A stretch of 64,000 nt of DNA. Origin: Scedosporium boydii. Lineage: Eukaryota > Ascomycota > Sordariomycetes > Microascales > Microascaceae. The stretch covers positions 62,001-126,000 of the forward strand of contig NJFT01000047.1 in assembly GCA_002221725.1 (NCBI GenBank). The letters are read 5' to 3'. The notes below the pieces were generated by a model. That model was not told the origin of the DNA, ran no database searches, and saw only the letters and a program-made list of their open reading frames with translations. This document shows positions 38,384-50,200 of this stretch, piece after piece. Numbering within the stretch: the first letter of the stretch is position 1; each line of letters opens with the position of its first letter. Both the position numbers and the translations under genes were made by a program.

Positions 38384-39080
38384 GTTTTACCCTCTCTTTC
38401 AAAAACGACTTCGTTCCTCAAATCGATCTTCTAATTTCATCGTCTGGATCCAACAGGGAATTATGGAAATCAATCGGGACTTCACTTGGGCCACGCCAAT
38501 CCTGTCGAGCTACATTCAGAAAACCGCAGGGAATGTGGAGCCGCTTTTGTCAACACATTTTCACTGTGTTTTTGCGGTAATAGATTCATTGGTCGTTATC
38601 GACTTCAAGGCGACCAGTTGGAGCTACGACTACCACGCCGAGGAGAAGATATATGGAATCCGGATGGCTGGATAATAGAGTTTTCCAGAGATCAGATTGT
38701 ATGTTAACTTGGATGTTGGATATGGGCTCGGCTGAAAACGGAAGTATCTTCAAAATTGGAGTTAGACCTATGAATTCATCATGAGATTGAGACACACTAT
38801 ACTAGGGAGGAGTAATCGTTCCTCTTCTCATAAGTATGTGGCGCGTGGTATACTGGCGGCCTCAGGACAACATTGAAGCGTTTCTTCTCGAGCAACACGA
38901 TCTGTCACGATAATCATGAAGCAGAAGAAAGGGCCGTTGTATGTAGAAACGGACGCATGACAGTCCTTTGAACGTGTAATATATATAATGAATAGATGTT
39001 TATATACTCGACAGCAAGCAGAGACATCCCAAAGCTCACCACTAACCAAACGAATGCAGCTCCCCTGCCTAAACCCGCAA
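38384..39080. other. convergent intergenic
   Basis: 3' flank shared by the coiled-coil gene and cellobiose dehydrogenase. All three plus-strand frames are open for about 180–220 nt after 38457, so a last exon of the coiled-coil gene may lie here. Confidence 0.45.
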
Positions 39081-42000
39081 CTTACAGGCACTATCAGGGA
39101 AATCTGTTAGTATTCTTGCGCAGGCAGACATTTCATATCACGAGACTGAGCTGCTCCATACCTGAGAGTAGTAATCGTTCGTCTTCTGGCAGGTGTAAGG
39201 CGCAGCACATTGGTGGCTTCCATTCCAGGTCAAGCCACCGCACTGCGCATATCTCGGCTGCTCACCAGCCGGGGCCAACGCGAGAATCTTGTCAGCCGCG
39301 TGCTCTGACGCTACCACGATGTAAGCCGAGGGATTAGCGGTGACCATGCCGGGGAAGATGGAGGCGTCGACGACGAAGAGGTTGTCGGTGCCCCAGACAC
39401 GGGTATTGGTGTCGATGACGGCGGAGCCGTTGCTGCGCCCGTCGTCTTGGCCGATCTTGCAGGTTCCTGAACCGGTCTTAGTGCTTCTGTAGCTTAGGAA
39501 ATGAAGGCGGAAATGTGATTCAAGGTCTTACCGATCCAGTGGTTGGCACGCCGGTTGGACGTCGAGACAACCATCTAAGATCTGTCAGTAAAAATTCAAT
39601 GACAAGGAGCGGAGGAAGCGAGATAAGATCATCTTACATCAGTGATGTATTGACGAGCAGTAACACCAGGGGGCGGGTATGTCCAGACCAGGCCGGGGAC
39701 ATTAGCTAGAGCAGCCTGCAGGTTCTCAATGCCCTTGATAACCGCCTCGATATCGTTGGGGTCACGAAGGTAGGGCACAGTCGAGACGGCGGTGTTGAGG
39801 TTGCGAGTAATCGTCATTCGACCTCGGGACTTGGCACCACGACCAAGGTACTGACTCATGGTGATAGCCTCTGGAGAGATAAATACTTTAGTCACTGCAA
39901 CTAGATGGAGTCAACAAAATAAATGATAGAGCTTACTGCCGTCAGGAGTGTCAAAGGTGCCCTCAACACGAGCGGTCCACTGCAGCTGTCGAACAATGCC
40001 ATCATTACCCCGGATTTCCTCGAAGAAGCTGGAGATATACTATCAGTCTACGTTCTGGCTGGATGTATGGATACTACTGATACTCACACTGGGCCAATGT
40101 TCGGGGCAGATTGGGCGAGAATTCCAGCACGGTTATCTATCAGCTTGGGTTAGTTGTCGAATCACTGTTAAAATACCGGAAGTTACGATAGCGTACTGAG
40201 ATAGAGGTTCTTGTCGCTTGTGATTGGGGCATCCCAGGCTTCGTAGAAGTCATAAAACTCAACATTTGGATGAGTGACAACAGTATCAGTCTGGCTTCGG
40301 TCAGTACTCGTGTTTTTCATAGAGTGAAAACAGCCCTCCAAATTAAAGAGATCTCTCTAATACTTACGTTTGTGTGGTCCTCTAGGTTATATCCAACCGG
40401 AAGGTCGATCCACTGGTCCTCAGAGATCATGGTAGGTCCATCAGTCGAGTTTTGGACAACTTGCAGCTGGTCGATCGGGCCAATACCACCTATGTCATGT
40501 TAGGGCCGCTAGTGGATAGACGACACGGATTAACTCACTTCGAAGCAAGATCTTTGCGCTGCCAAAGGTTCCCGCAGACAGGATAACGCGTCCAGTTACA
40601 GGAGTCAAGGGAACGGTGCCAGTGTAACCTCCGTTAAGGAAAGGCTCGACCTCAAGACCAGTAACATGACCACCTGATCGGATGACGCGCTTGACGGCAG
40701 TACCAGTCCACATCTTAAAGTTGCTTCGCTGGCTGGCGGATACCAAATAAGTCGCCAGAGGGCCACCACGCTCGCCATTGGAAAACATGTAAGGAGTATG
40801 GGTAAACGTCCTGTTCTTCCTATTGGGTTCTTGATTTGCAGAGACCTCGGACCATCCGGCCTTGCGGAGGCCGGAAGATACAGCGTCGAATCCTTGCTGA
40901 AGATACAGTTTCCCATCCGTGGATGGCACAGTAGTTCCAGGAATCTTCGAGAACACGCGGCTCGTAGCCCCGGCGACATCATTCGCCTTCCAGCCTGACG
41001 GGAAGTTGTAGTCCCAATCCTGGGAGTACGGCTTCCACCAGAGACCGGCATTCACAGCGGTGCCTCCTCCCAGAACACAGCCGGCCATCTGGTCCGTATC
41101 AGTACAGGCAATCCCAGCGGAATCGTGCCAGATCTGGTTGCAAAGACCCGGGACGTCGAACCGGGTAAGCGAGGTTCCCTCAAGCCACGCGGGCTTCATG
41201 CTGCCTCCCCACCTGCCCGTGGACGGCGGACCCTTCTCGATGAGAAGGACTTTCTTGCCCTGGGCACTGAGTCTATCAGCCATAGGCAGACCACCAGCAC
41301 CACCACCAACAATCACGTAGTCGTAGGCGGTGCCAATAGGCACAGGGACTCCAGTCTTGGTCGGGACACTAGAACTAGTGGAAGAAGGCGGGGTCTCTGT
41401 GTTCGTAGGATCAGGGCCACCTCCACAGTTTCCAGTCACGGTCTTGGTAGCAAGTGCAGCCCAGCTTGAGTAAGACGGGTTGGCAATGTTGCTATCAGGT
41501 ATGGCGGGGAAAATGTTTTGCGTGTCATGCTGTTCGAGGTGAATGTTGGCAGGGCAGCTCGGGTTTCCAGGCGAGTTGTAGGCTTGGGCCCATCCAAGAA
41601 GCATGAAGCCACTACTCGTGTTAATGCCTCCAGTATCGCCGTCCTGATCCCAGAAAAGACAGTTCTCGCAGCGGAAGATGACCGAGTAGTTTGTCCCGTT
41701 CACAGTCGAGGAGATTTGCGTGAGTTTCGCGTTACCGGTGTAAGGGACCGGTGTGTCGTATCCGCTCGCCCACATAAATTGGGTGAGGACCTCATCGCCG
41801 TAGGGCCAGGCCATAAGCAGAAGCTTTTGCGGCATAGTACCTCCGAGGGAAATACCACACCAGCCTGTCGATTTCCCATTGGGAGACGAGCATGTCTATG
41901 CCATACATGTATAAGTCAGACAGGCACGGGCGGCAACAATAGAGGAAATGGGATATTGGGTGAATTGAGAAACGTAGCGTACAAGAATACCGATGAATTC

Positions 42001-42276
42001 AGTAGCGTCAGTCGACAGGGCGTTCGCTGGCATAGCCATACCAATAGTCATGCCGCCCTGGGTTTGACTGGTGGTTGCTGACCACGCATCGAAGATGATG
42101 CCAGTCTCGGGGTCGGTATAAACCGTGGCGAGAGGGCCCTGGGCTTGACATGACTGCCATACTGTTCGTATAAAAGTCAATTAGTTAAGTGTTGAGTCGA
42201 GTTTGAGAATGCTAAAGTGTGACATACAGGAAGCTGCGGCGACGATAGTCGTCGCGACTCGAGAAGTGAACTGCAT
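39081..42276 (-). CDS. cellobiose dehydrogenase (AA8–AA3_1–CBM1)
   Basis: Eleven exons: 42276–42228, 42161–41983, 41895–40539, 40489–40368, 40290–40197, 40136–40088, 40028–39937, 39870–39638, 39574–39532, 39466–39162, 39089–39081; 843 aa, every junction in phase. Signal peptide [16 protein letters not shown]. The heme-b cytochrome domain (about 17–230) has Met97 (SLGGTM) and His199 (LEQHDT) at the expected ligand positions. A Ser/Thr/Pro linker follows. The FAD dehydrogenase domain begins at [12 protein letters not shown] (about 267); catalytic His737 (NHWIG) and Asn784 (VTANPSAY) are present. The C-terminal CBM1 (about 811–843) starts [12 protein letters not shown]. The enzyme oxidises cellobiose and passes electrons via heme to LPMOs, outside the cell. 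The last exon holds only Cys-Leu-stop and supplies the final CBM1 cysteine. Confidence 0.95.
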
Positions 42277-43932
42277 GGCTTCTGTACCGCCTGCCAGCAA
42301 ACAACTTACAAGACTAATGCGAAGGCTGTCATGGCAGGCTACATCACCGAGGAGGGCGACGATCTTTGTCCATATAAAGGCCTAGAGGATAGCACCCGCG
42401 GAAACCAAGGTGATGTCAAAAACATCCCTAGTAGTGGTGCCTCGTCATGGGGATAATCACAATGCTTCTGGTAGGAGGAAATAAAATCGCCCATTTTCCA
42501 ATGTCGGAGTGGCATGGCAGGGTTGCATCGGATCCCGGATTCAACATCCTGGTACCATTGGCAGGGCCTGTTTGGTTCTTTTGAAAGTTAAGCTCGTTGA
42601 TTGACTGATTGACTTTCCCGTTCGCTGCTTGGACAATTTGGTCGCTTCACAAACACGTTGTACTTCGTAAGAGCTTGGTGAACGGGTGATGATCCAAACA
42701 TTGCGAAGCAACAGATGAGGCTTTGTGGGTATTCGGTCATGATTCTACATGGCAACGTCAGAGTCTTGGTCTTCAAGAATTCTTTTCTCTTATCGAATAA
42801 ATTTCTCGGGTTTCCTCACATACAATCCAGGAACAGAACAGATTTTCTCATTTAGTTTAGGGTAGGGCAATCAATTGGTCCCTTCTTTCGTCCGTTAAGG
42901 CTACGCTACCCTGCCCCTGCCCCAAGCGAGTCTTCGGGCCTTGTCCCGAACAAAGCCAAGGGATCGAGAGTGACATTTGCGGGGAAATTCGGGGCCGCCC
43001 CTGAAGAAACGTGACCTAAAGATGTTATTCTCCTGCCTCGCTACTGGCTGCTCCGGAACTCAAGCAGATGACCCCGGCACCAAGTCGTCGTGGGGAACCT
43101 GCACGGCGATGGTGGATTTTCCGGTGGATTGGGGGCTATTTCTGCATACGCACGGAACTGGATATTAGCTCCACCAAGAAGCGAAATGACTGCCGGAGTA
43201 ATAGATTCCAGAGCCGTGGGGTGCGCCCCGTGAGACCGGGAGAAGGGTCAGAAGTGCCGTTGACGCTTTCATCAATATTGGATCAAAGGTGAGACTCGTT
43301 GGTTTTGTCTTGACCCGCCGGAGGTTCTCAATTCCCGTTGTTATGAAGGTACAATTGCATCTGAAAAGGACCGAGTCTCTGCTTATAAATTCTTTCGTAA
43401 ATTTTCTTCTCTCCTCTCTCCATATCCTAGCTCGTGGCCTAGAGATGGAAAGAAGGGACACTCCAGAAGGGACACTCCTTGATGGCGGGCTCTCGGTGTG
43501 GACGTACACATGAGTGTGAGAGTGCGCATGACGACTGGCTCCTTCTACTTCGTATGGACAGACACGATGATTGTGTACAACTATGAATTATTCCCTGGAT
43601 CGTGGAAAGAGCGACTTAGCTCGACTGCTGTCCTAGAGCTTGGTGCGAACAAGTGCCTTGGTGACAGGAAAAGGGTTTGAGAGAACAGGCCAAGGCCCTT
43701 CAAATCCTGATATAAAGTAATACCTAGCCACACATACGCATCGACTTGGCTGGCCACTGTTCACTCCTGGTTTCCTGTGATGGAGCGTTGGGTAGATTGT
43801 ATTTAAAGCTCTGGGGTTATAACGATATCAGGTATGGGGTTGGATTTCAGAACAATCCTAACGCTCTCCATACCCCTCAAATGTGCCTTGGATCTCTGCG
43901 AGGCACCGATTGTTCCTAAACACATAGCTAAA
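42277..43932. other. 1.7 kb promoter region / intergenic
   Basis: Upstream region of cellobiose dehydrogenase and 3' flank of the helicase gene. It contains two copies of TACTTCGTA (42661 and 43546). Short open frames only. No regulator site could be assigned with confidence. Confidence 0.5.
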
Positions 43933-46211
43933 CTAGTCATCAGGCATCAGCCCATCCACTTGGCCCAAAAAGTCACCCCTCCCCTCCGCCTTCAATAACG
44001 CTTCAATATCAACACGTCCTCCAGTGATATACCGCTCGCTAACCCCCGTATTGACCTTCTTCTCCAACAGCTCCCTCAGCTGCGCCTTCAGCGCTCCAAT
44101 CTCTGCTCTGGTCAACTGAGCCGCCTCCCTCTCTTTTTGCTTCTTCCCACTTCCCCTACCACCCCAGTTCTTCACCTGCTCCAAGTCATCGCTGTCGTAT
44201 TCAACCCCAAGCTCTTCCGCCGCCGCTTTGACCCAGTTGTCCTCCTTCTTGTCTTTGTCCTTGGCGATAGTAGCATCCGCAATCTTCTTGGCGAGCGTAA
44301 GGCGAGGCTTCAGTTTGGATACGACACGCCTGTCAATATCGATCGTTCGAATAAGATACTTTTGGCTCACAGCCTTCTCTTGGTGAACCTTGGCGACCAA
44401 TCGCCTCGTTGGAGTTACTTCCTCCGGTGCGCACAAGAGGATGCTGACGCCAGAGTTCTCTCCACGCGCCGTACGGCCAGATCGATGCACGTATGCGTCA
44501 GCGGTCCGGGGGACGTGGTAATGGATGACTTGGTCGACGTTGGGTATATCGAGGCCTCGAGCTGCGACGTCGGTCGAGACGAGAATGGTCGACTCATTGG
44601 CCTTTGAGCCGGCAAAACGCTCGATTGAACGGAGGCGAGCCTTTTGGATCATCTGGGAATGGAGTGGGTGGACCTTGAGATTCAAATTCTGGAGCATTGG
44701 CGCCAAGCGGCGGACAGCGGAGATAGAGTTGGTGAAAACTAGGGATCGCCGAGACGGGTTCAGCATTAGAACTGCGTAGAGAAATAGGTCCTAGAAACAG
44801 AGTCAGCCACAGTTGTATTTCGATGGTGAATGATGCCCGATCACTATACCTTCTCAAGAGGACCGCATTCCACGAGTCCCTCTTTCAGCTTTTCCGCCAT
44901 TTGAGACACGGGGTTTACATCAATAAACTTAGGCTTTTCCTCACGGAAATTCAATCGCTTCAGGAGATACTCCATTGACTGCTCTTGGCTCATCAGATTG
45001 TACTTTCCCTTGCCGGCCAGCTTCTGTTGCAGTGCCTTGTTGAACGTAGCCGAGAACACGAGTGTCTGTCGAGGACGCAGTTCCTCCTCGCTTTCATCCT
45101 GCTCTTCGTCCGCATCAAATCCTAGCTCCTCACGATCGAGGGCATTGAGAATTTCTTCCGCCTCTTTGAAATGCCCCTCTGACAGTAGTCTGTCCGCCTC
45201 ATCCACGACGAGGAAACTGATTTCCTTAAAGGCCTGGAGAAGGGGGATGTCAGAGTTGATGACTTCCCAAAGGCGACCGGGCGTTGCGATGACGATATCA
45301 GCCTTGGCGAGCTGACGCTGTTGCTTCAGAACTGAGAGACCACCCGTGACCGAGCAGACGTATGGAGACGAGGACAATCCCATGCAGAGTGCCTTGATGT
45401 GGTCCACAAGTTGATGAGCAAGCTCTCGTGTAGGAGATAGAATCAAGGCAAATGGAATCTTGGTCTCCGCATCCTCCTCGTCTTCTTTCTTCCCTTCATC
45501 TTTTTGAGCCTCCAACCACTTTTCGATGATTGGGATGGCAAATGCGAGGGTCTTTCCGGAGCCTGTCGAGGCCTTACCAATCACATCATGGCCAGCAAGG
45601 ATTTCAGGAATCGCCCCGGCCTGGATAGACGTGGGGCTGGAGAACTTCAGGCGTGCAATGGCCGAAAGAAGACTAGGCGACAGGTTTAATGAGGCCCAAG
45701 CAGACACGTCCGTCTCAGGCTCAGCATCAGAACCCTCGTCTCCCTCTCCTTCTGCCACAGGTTCGTCTTCCTGCTCGATGGCCTTGTCCTTCTTCTTCTT
45801 CTCCTTGCGCCCATCTGATTTGGCGGCTTCGGCCGGTTCGTCGGCTACTGGATCTTCCTCCACAGCGGGCAAGTCGTCAAAGCCCTCGAACTCCCCACTC
45901 TCCTCCTCATCCTTCTCGCCGACCTCCTTCTCTTCTCCAGGTGTAGCGGTCGCTACTGAATCCGGCACAAAGAACTGCACGTTCTCTCCACTCTTAATCA
46001 CGTCGACGCCGTCAATCGCCTGGAGGCCAAGAATTCCGTCGACATCTTGAGTCCAAGGCAAGGACTTCGCATCGAGCTTGCGGAAGCCGGCGCCAGGTAC
46101 CTTAGGCCCGGTCTTCTTTCCCGGTTTACTTCCAGGCTTGTGGCGCTTTCCGGGGCGCGGCTTGTCTCCTTTCCCCGTCTGGAGCTTTCTCTTCTTCAAA
46201 CTTGGTTCCAT
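43933..46211 (-). CDS. mak5: DEAD-box RNA helicase Mak5 (DDX24-like)
   Basis: Two exons, 46211–44850 and 44790–43933 (GTATAG donor, TTCTAG acceptor), 739 aa; yeast Mak5 is of similar length (about 770). A basic N-terminus (MEPSLKKRKLQTGKGDK…) is followed by an acidic, Lys-rich stretch. Helicase motifs: Q motif around Gln197 (FSSPTSIQ), Walker A ASTGSGKT (214–221), PTREL, TPGR, DEAD at 337–340, SAT in VFSATF. The second exon carries the C-terminal RecA lobe (VFTNSISAVRRL, STDVAARGLDIP, HRSGRTARG). Mak5 is known to act in the nucleolus in 60S ribosomal subunit assembly. It sits head to head with the HIRA gene. The start at 46211 was chosen for the conserved basic N-terminus; an upstream ATG at 46340 is unlikely. 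Confidence 0.92.
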
Positions 46212-46758
46212 TGTTGATTCGTGACGGTGACTTCGAGTCGAGGAAAAGTGACAGGGCATCTGTAAAAATTCCCAATTTTCGTAAATTTTTTGGGTTGGAT
46301 CGGCTTGCAGGTCACCGACGCCGACTTTATGACTAAGCATCTAAGACCACATGTTGCACGATTGACCTTGATGGAGGTGAGGACTCAAAAGTCATAATCG
46401 CCTGCTTCGTTTAGCAACAGTTTAGACATTTTCATTGATAATTAAAGTCTCTGATCCGACCTCTCTATGTCTGAAAAAATCTGTGAAGTGATAACTAGGG
46501 ATTAGATATTCAGGTATGCCCTTGATGAACATCCAGAAAGCCACGGTCCTCGCTGACAGGGAATCCACCTGACAGCAGCTGCTTCCAAGCATATGCACCC
46601 ACTTTCGTCATCCCTTCGATCCCAGAGACAAGTTGGCGTCGCATTTCAATTTCGCGACTCGAACACGGACGATTAAATCTCTACCCTCACGAAGCTCACG
46701 ACGCGACGACCCTCGCATCGCACCATTGCCAGCCCCGATCTCATGCGATAGTCTCAAT
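46212..46758. promoter_or_regulatory. shared divergent promoter of mak5 and hir1
   Basis: 547 bp between two start codons pointing apart. It must hold both core promoters and leaders; no specific element could be named by eye. Confidence 0.5.
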
Positions 46759-49700
46759 ATGCATATCATAAAGCCATCTTGGCTAAGCCATAGTGGTGAG
46801 TTTGCGTCGTCCTGATAATTCTTCCAACCCCAAGCTCTGAAGCTTTCGTGGGCCCTGGTTAAGGTGCTTATCACCTCAATATGAGCCGTCGAATGATACT
46901 GATTGTTACTCTCCCCCCCCCCCCCCCCCCCCCGGCCGACAGGCGAACAAAAGGATTTCGAGGTGTACAGCTGCCACGTCTCTCCCGATGGCAAGCGATT
47001 AGCGACGGCCGGCGGCGATGGCCATGTGAGGATTTGGTCCACGGAGGCCATCTACAACGCCAGCGACGCGACGTACAAGAAGCCGCGACAGCTCTGTCAT
47101 ATGAGCCATCACCTAGGCACGATTCACTCGGTCAGATTCTCGCCAAACGGCAGGTACCTTGCGTCCGGAGCAGATGACAAGATAATATGTGTCTACTACC
47201 TGGATAAGGGCCCTCCAACGACGACCTTTGGTATCCTTTCCCCACAGATAAAAACACACCTTGCTTGCTGCTCTTGGGCACACTCTCTAACACGCTTGTT
47301 ATCAGGATCATCCGAGCCACCTCCTGTCGAAAACTGGAAAACGCATAAGCGCCTAATTGGACACGAAAACGACGTACAGGACCTCGCCTGGTCTCCCGAT
47401 TCCTCGATTTTGGTATCAGTCGGCTTAGATTCGAAGATCGTTGTCTGGTCCGGCCATACATTCGAGAAGCTAAAGACCATCCTCTCGCACCAGAGTCACG
47501 TCAAAGGCATTACTTTCGATCCGGCAAACAAGTACTTCGCGACAGCAAGCGACGACCGATCCCTCAAAGTCTTCCGTTTCACGCCCCCTGCCCCAAACGC
47601 CACTCAACACGACATGATTAACAACTTCGTGTTGGAGACGACGATAAACGCGCCGTTCAAGAGCTCTCCTTTAACAACCTACTTCCGACGATGTTCCTGG
47701 TCACCCGATGGAAACCACATTGCTGCCGCGAACGCCGTGAACGGACCCGTGAGCTCAGTCGCGATTATCGAGCGTGGTCAGTGGGATAGCGAGATCAATC
47801 TAATTGGCCACGAAGCCCCGACAGAGGTTTGCCTCTTTTCTCCTCGCCTGTTTCATACACAGAACCCGGCGGACGGACAAGGGGGCAATCTTGTGACCGT
47901 GATCGCATCCGCTGGTCAAGACAAGACCCTCTGTATTTGGAACACGAACACGTCACGGCCCGTAGTGATCTTCCAGGACTTGGCAGCGAAATCGGTAGTC
48001 GATCTGGCTTGGGCGCCGGACGGGCAAACAATATTTGCCGTAAGTTTAGACGGCGCCATCGTAGCTGTCAAGTTCGTAGTCGGCGAGCTAGGTTGGCCAG
48101 CGACAGCGGAAGAAAACGACAAAGCTCTGCAAAGGTTCGGGGGCTCAAGGAAAGGTATGGGTATTGCGGAGGATGTGGATGGCCTAAAACTGGAAAGTCA
48201 TAGCAAGGCCGGCGAGTCTCGGGCGGCGGAATCGCGAATGGGTGCTCTCATGGGCGACCTTCAGCCCTCTGCCAAAGACCAAACTTCCAAGACGGCAAAC
48301 GGAACTAAACCCTCCACCGGTAAAAATGCAGCAGCGACCAATGGCCACGTCGAAGGCGAAAAAGACAAGGAGAAGGAGAAGGAGAAGGAGAAAGAGAAAG
48401 AGAAGGATAAGGCGGCCGAGGAGTCGGCCGAAAAGACAGCAGAGAGAGTCAAGGAACTCAAATCCAGAGTAACAATCGGAAAGGACGGCAAAAAGAGGGT
48501 GGCTCCCCTCTTGGTCTCGTCCTCGGGAACGGGTCACTCGTCTCTCCCACAAACTCAACTTGTTGGCTCGACCACAAAAAAGGCAGCCCAAACTGAAGCT
48601 CCCCAGACGATTATAGATATCGCGAAACCTTTTGAAGGCCTACCGAAAGGTGGCATCGCGACCCTTTTGCTTGGCAACAAGCGCAAGGTTGCGGCCGCCG
48701 AAGTGGACGAGGATGAGGAGCCAGTAGCGAAGAAGCCCTCTGGCGGGCCGACACCGATTCTTGCAGACGGCGGCCTCGACGGTGTCGAGCCTGCGGCGTT
48801 AACAGCGGCTGCAACTGGCACTATCCCAACTCCTGAATATCTCCGACCTGCGGTCCTTAACCCTTCGATCGCCTTTTCAAAGTTGAGACTAGGAGTTCCC
48901 AGTGTCCGGACACATATCCTAAGGCCGCTTGAAAAGGGCGTTCTTTTGTCCGAGAGCACACTCGAGGAAGCATCAAGGATCCCCGAAAACATTATTTTCG
49001 AGGCGCGTAACCCCTCGCTTGCTAGGGATCCAGCGAGGATATCTACGTCAAAACGCGGCGCGCTCATCTGGCAGGACTTCCTTCCGCGGGCTGTCCTTCT
49101 AGTGACGGGAAATCGAAATTTCTGGGCTGCAGCATGCGAAGACGGCAGCTTGTACGTCTGGACACCGGCGGGAAGGAGATTATTCGGTGCCATTGTTCTT
49201 GAGTCACAACCGGTCATTCTCGAATGCCGAGATCACTGGCTTCTTTGTGTGACGGCAATTGGTCTCTGCTACGTCTGGGACATTCGGACTCAATCCTCGC
49301 CACATCCCCCCGTCTCTCTTGGCCCCGTCCTAGAGCTTGCGTGCACATCACTTAGTGTACACTCACCCTCCCCCGGCCCGGGTATAACAGCAGCTACCCT
49401 CAATTCTGCCGGACACATTGTCGTAACTCTCACCAATGGAGATGGTTACTTCTACGCGCGAGACATGTACGTTTGGCAACGCCTGAGCGAGGCTTGGTGG
49501 GCCGTCGGTTCCCAGTACTGGAACAGCACCGACTCATCCATCAGCGCTCTACAATCCACCGCCGTCGGCGCCGTCACGCCCAACCCGAAGGACGGCAGCA
49601 CTGCGAACGTATCGGGCGGCATCCTGCCCTTCCTCGAGAGGCATACCACGAACGAGTTCCTCCTACGCGGCCGCGCGTACAACCTGCAACGCATTGTTAA

Positions 49701-50200
49701 GATGGTGCTTGCAAAGGATGGCTTCGAAGGATTCGAGTCGAGCGTGAGCATTGCGCATCTTGAGAATCGTATGGCGGGCGCGTTGCAGCTTGGTGCGCAG
49801 GACGAGTTCCGGCTGTATCTGTTCATGTACGCCAAGAGGATAGGCGCGGAGGGTCTCAGGGAGAAGGTTGAGGAGCTCCTCAATTCTCTCCTCGGCGGAG
49901 TTCTCCGGGACAAAGGCACCCGCAAGGGTGGTAAGGAGGATGGTAGGGGCTGGTTCAGCGCCGAGGGCGATATTTGTGGATGGGACCGTAAGGAGCTCCT
50001 CAAGGGGGTCGTAATGATTCTGGGTGAGTTGTTGGCCCTTCCTCCCGCCCGCTACCGTCAATGGCCAAATATAAGCGTGCTTACTAACATTCCGGTTCAC
50101 AGGTAAATTCCGGGAGCTCCAGCGGTTGACGGTCCAGTACGCAAGGGCACTTGATATTACGCCCCAGGATGAAGACGATGATGAAATGTCGGTCGAATAG
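46759..50200 (+). CDS. hir1: HIRA-family histone chaperone (Hir1)
   Basis: Four exons: 46759–46795, 46943–47230, 47306–50023, 50103–50200; 1046 aa. The first exon codes MHIIKPSWLSHSG and joins GEQKDFEVYSCHVSPDG, which is the conserved HIRA start. Seven WD40 blades fill about residues 14–400 (GGDGHVRIW, GHENDVQDLAWSPDSS, GQDKTLCIWN). A Lys/Glu simple repeat (48360–48420) is followed by the B domain (about 495–515, SRVTIGKDGKKRVAPLL), which in HIRA binds Asf1. The C-terminal Hira domain follows. The complex deposits H3.3–H4 independently of replication, in the nucleus. Intron 1 contains a 21-C run just before its CAG acceptor. Intron 2 (75 nt) is a multiple of three without stops, so retention would be in frame. 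Confidence 0.95.
46913..46933 (+). repeat. 21-nt poly-C tract in hir1 intron 1
   Basis: An uninterrupted C run at the place of the polypyrimidine tract, ending 9 nt before the acceptor GACAG. Its length is likely to be variable or misread. Confidence 0.9.

Noticed and set aside
37609..38421. Collagen-like Gly/Ser-rich 270-codon antisense frame (and a Leu-rich one)
   Set aside because: Both arise from the Pro/Glu-coding repeat read backwards; no start context, signal or domain.
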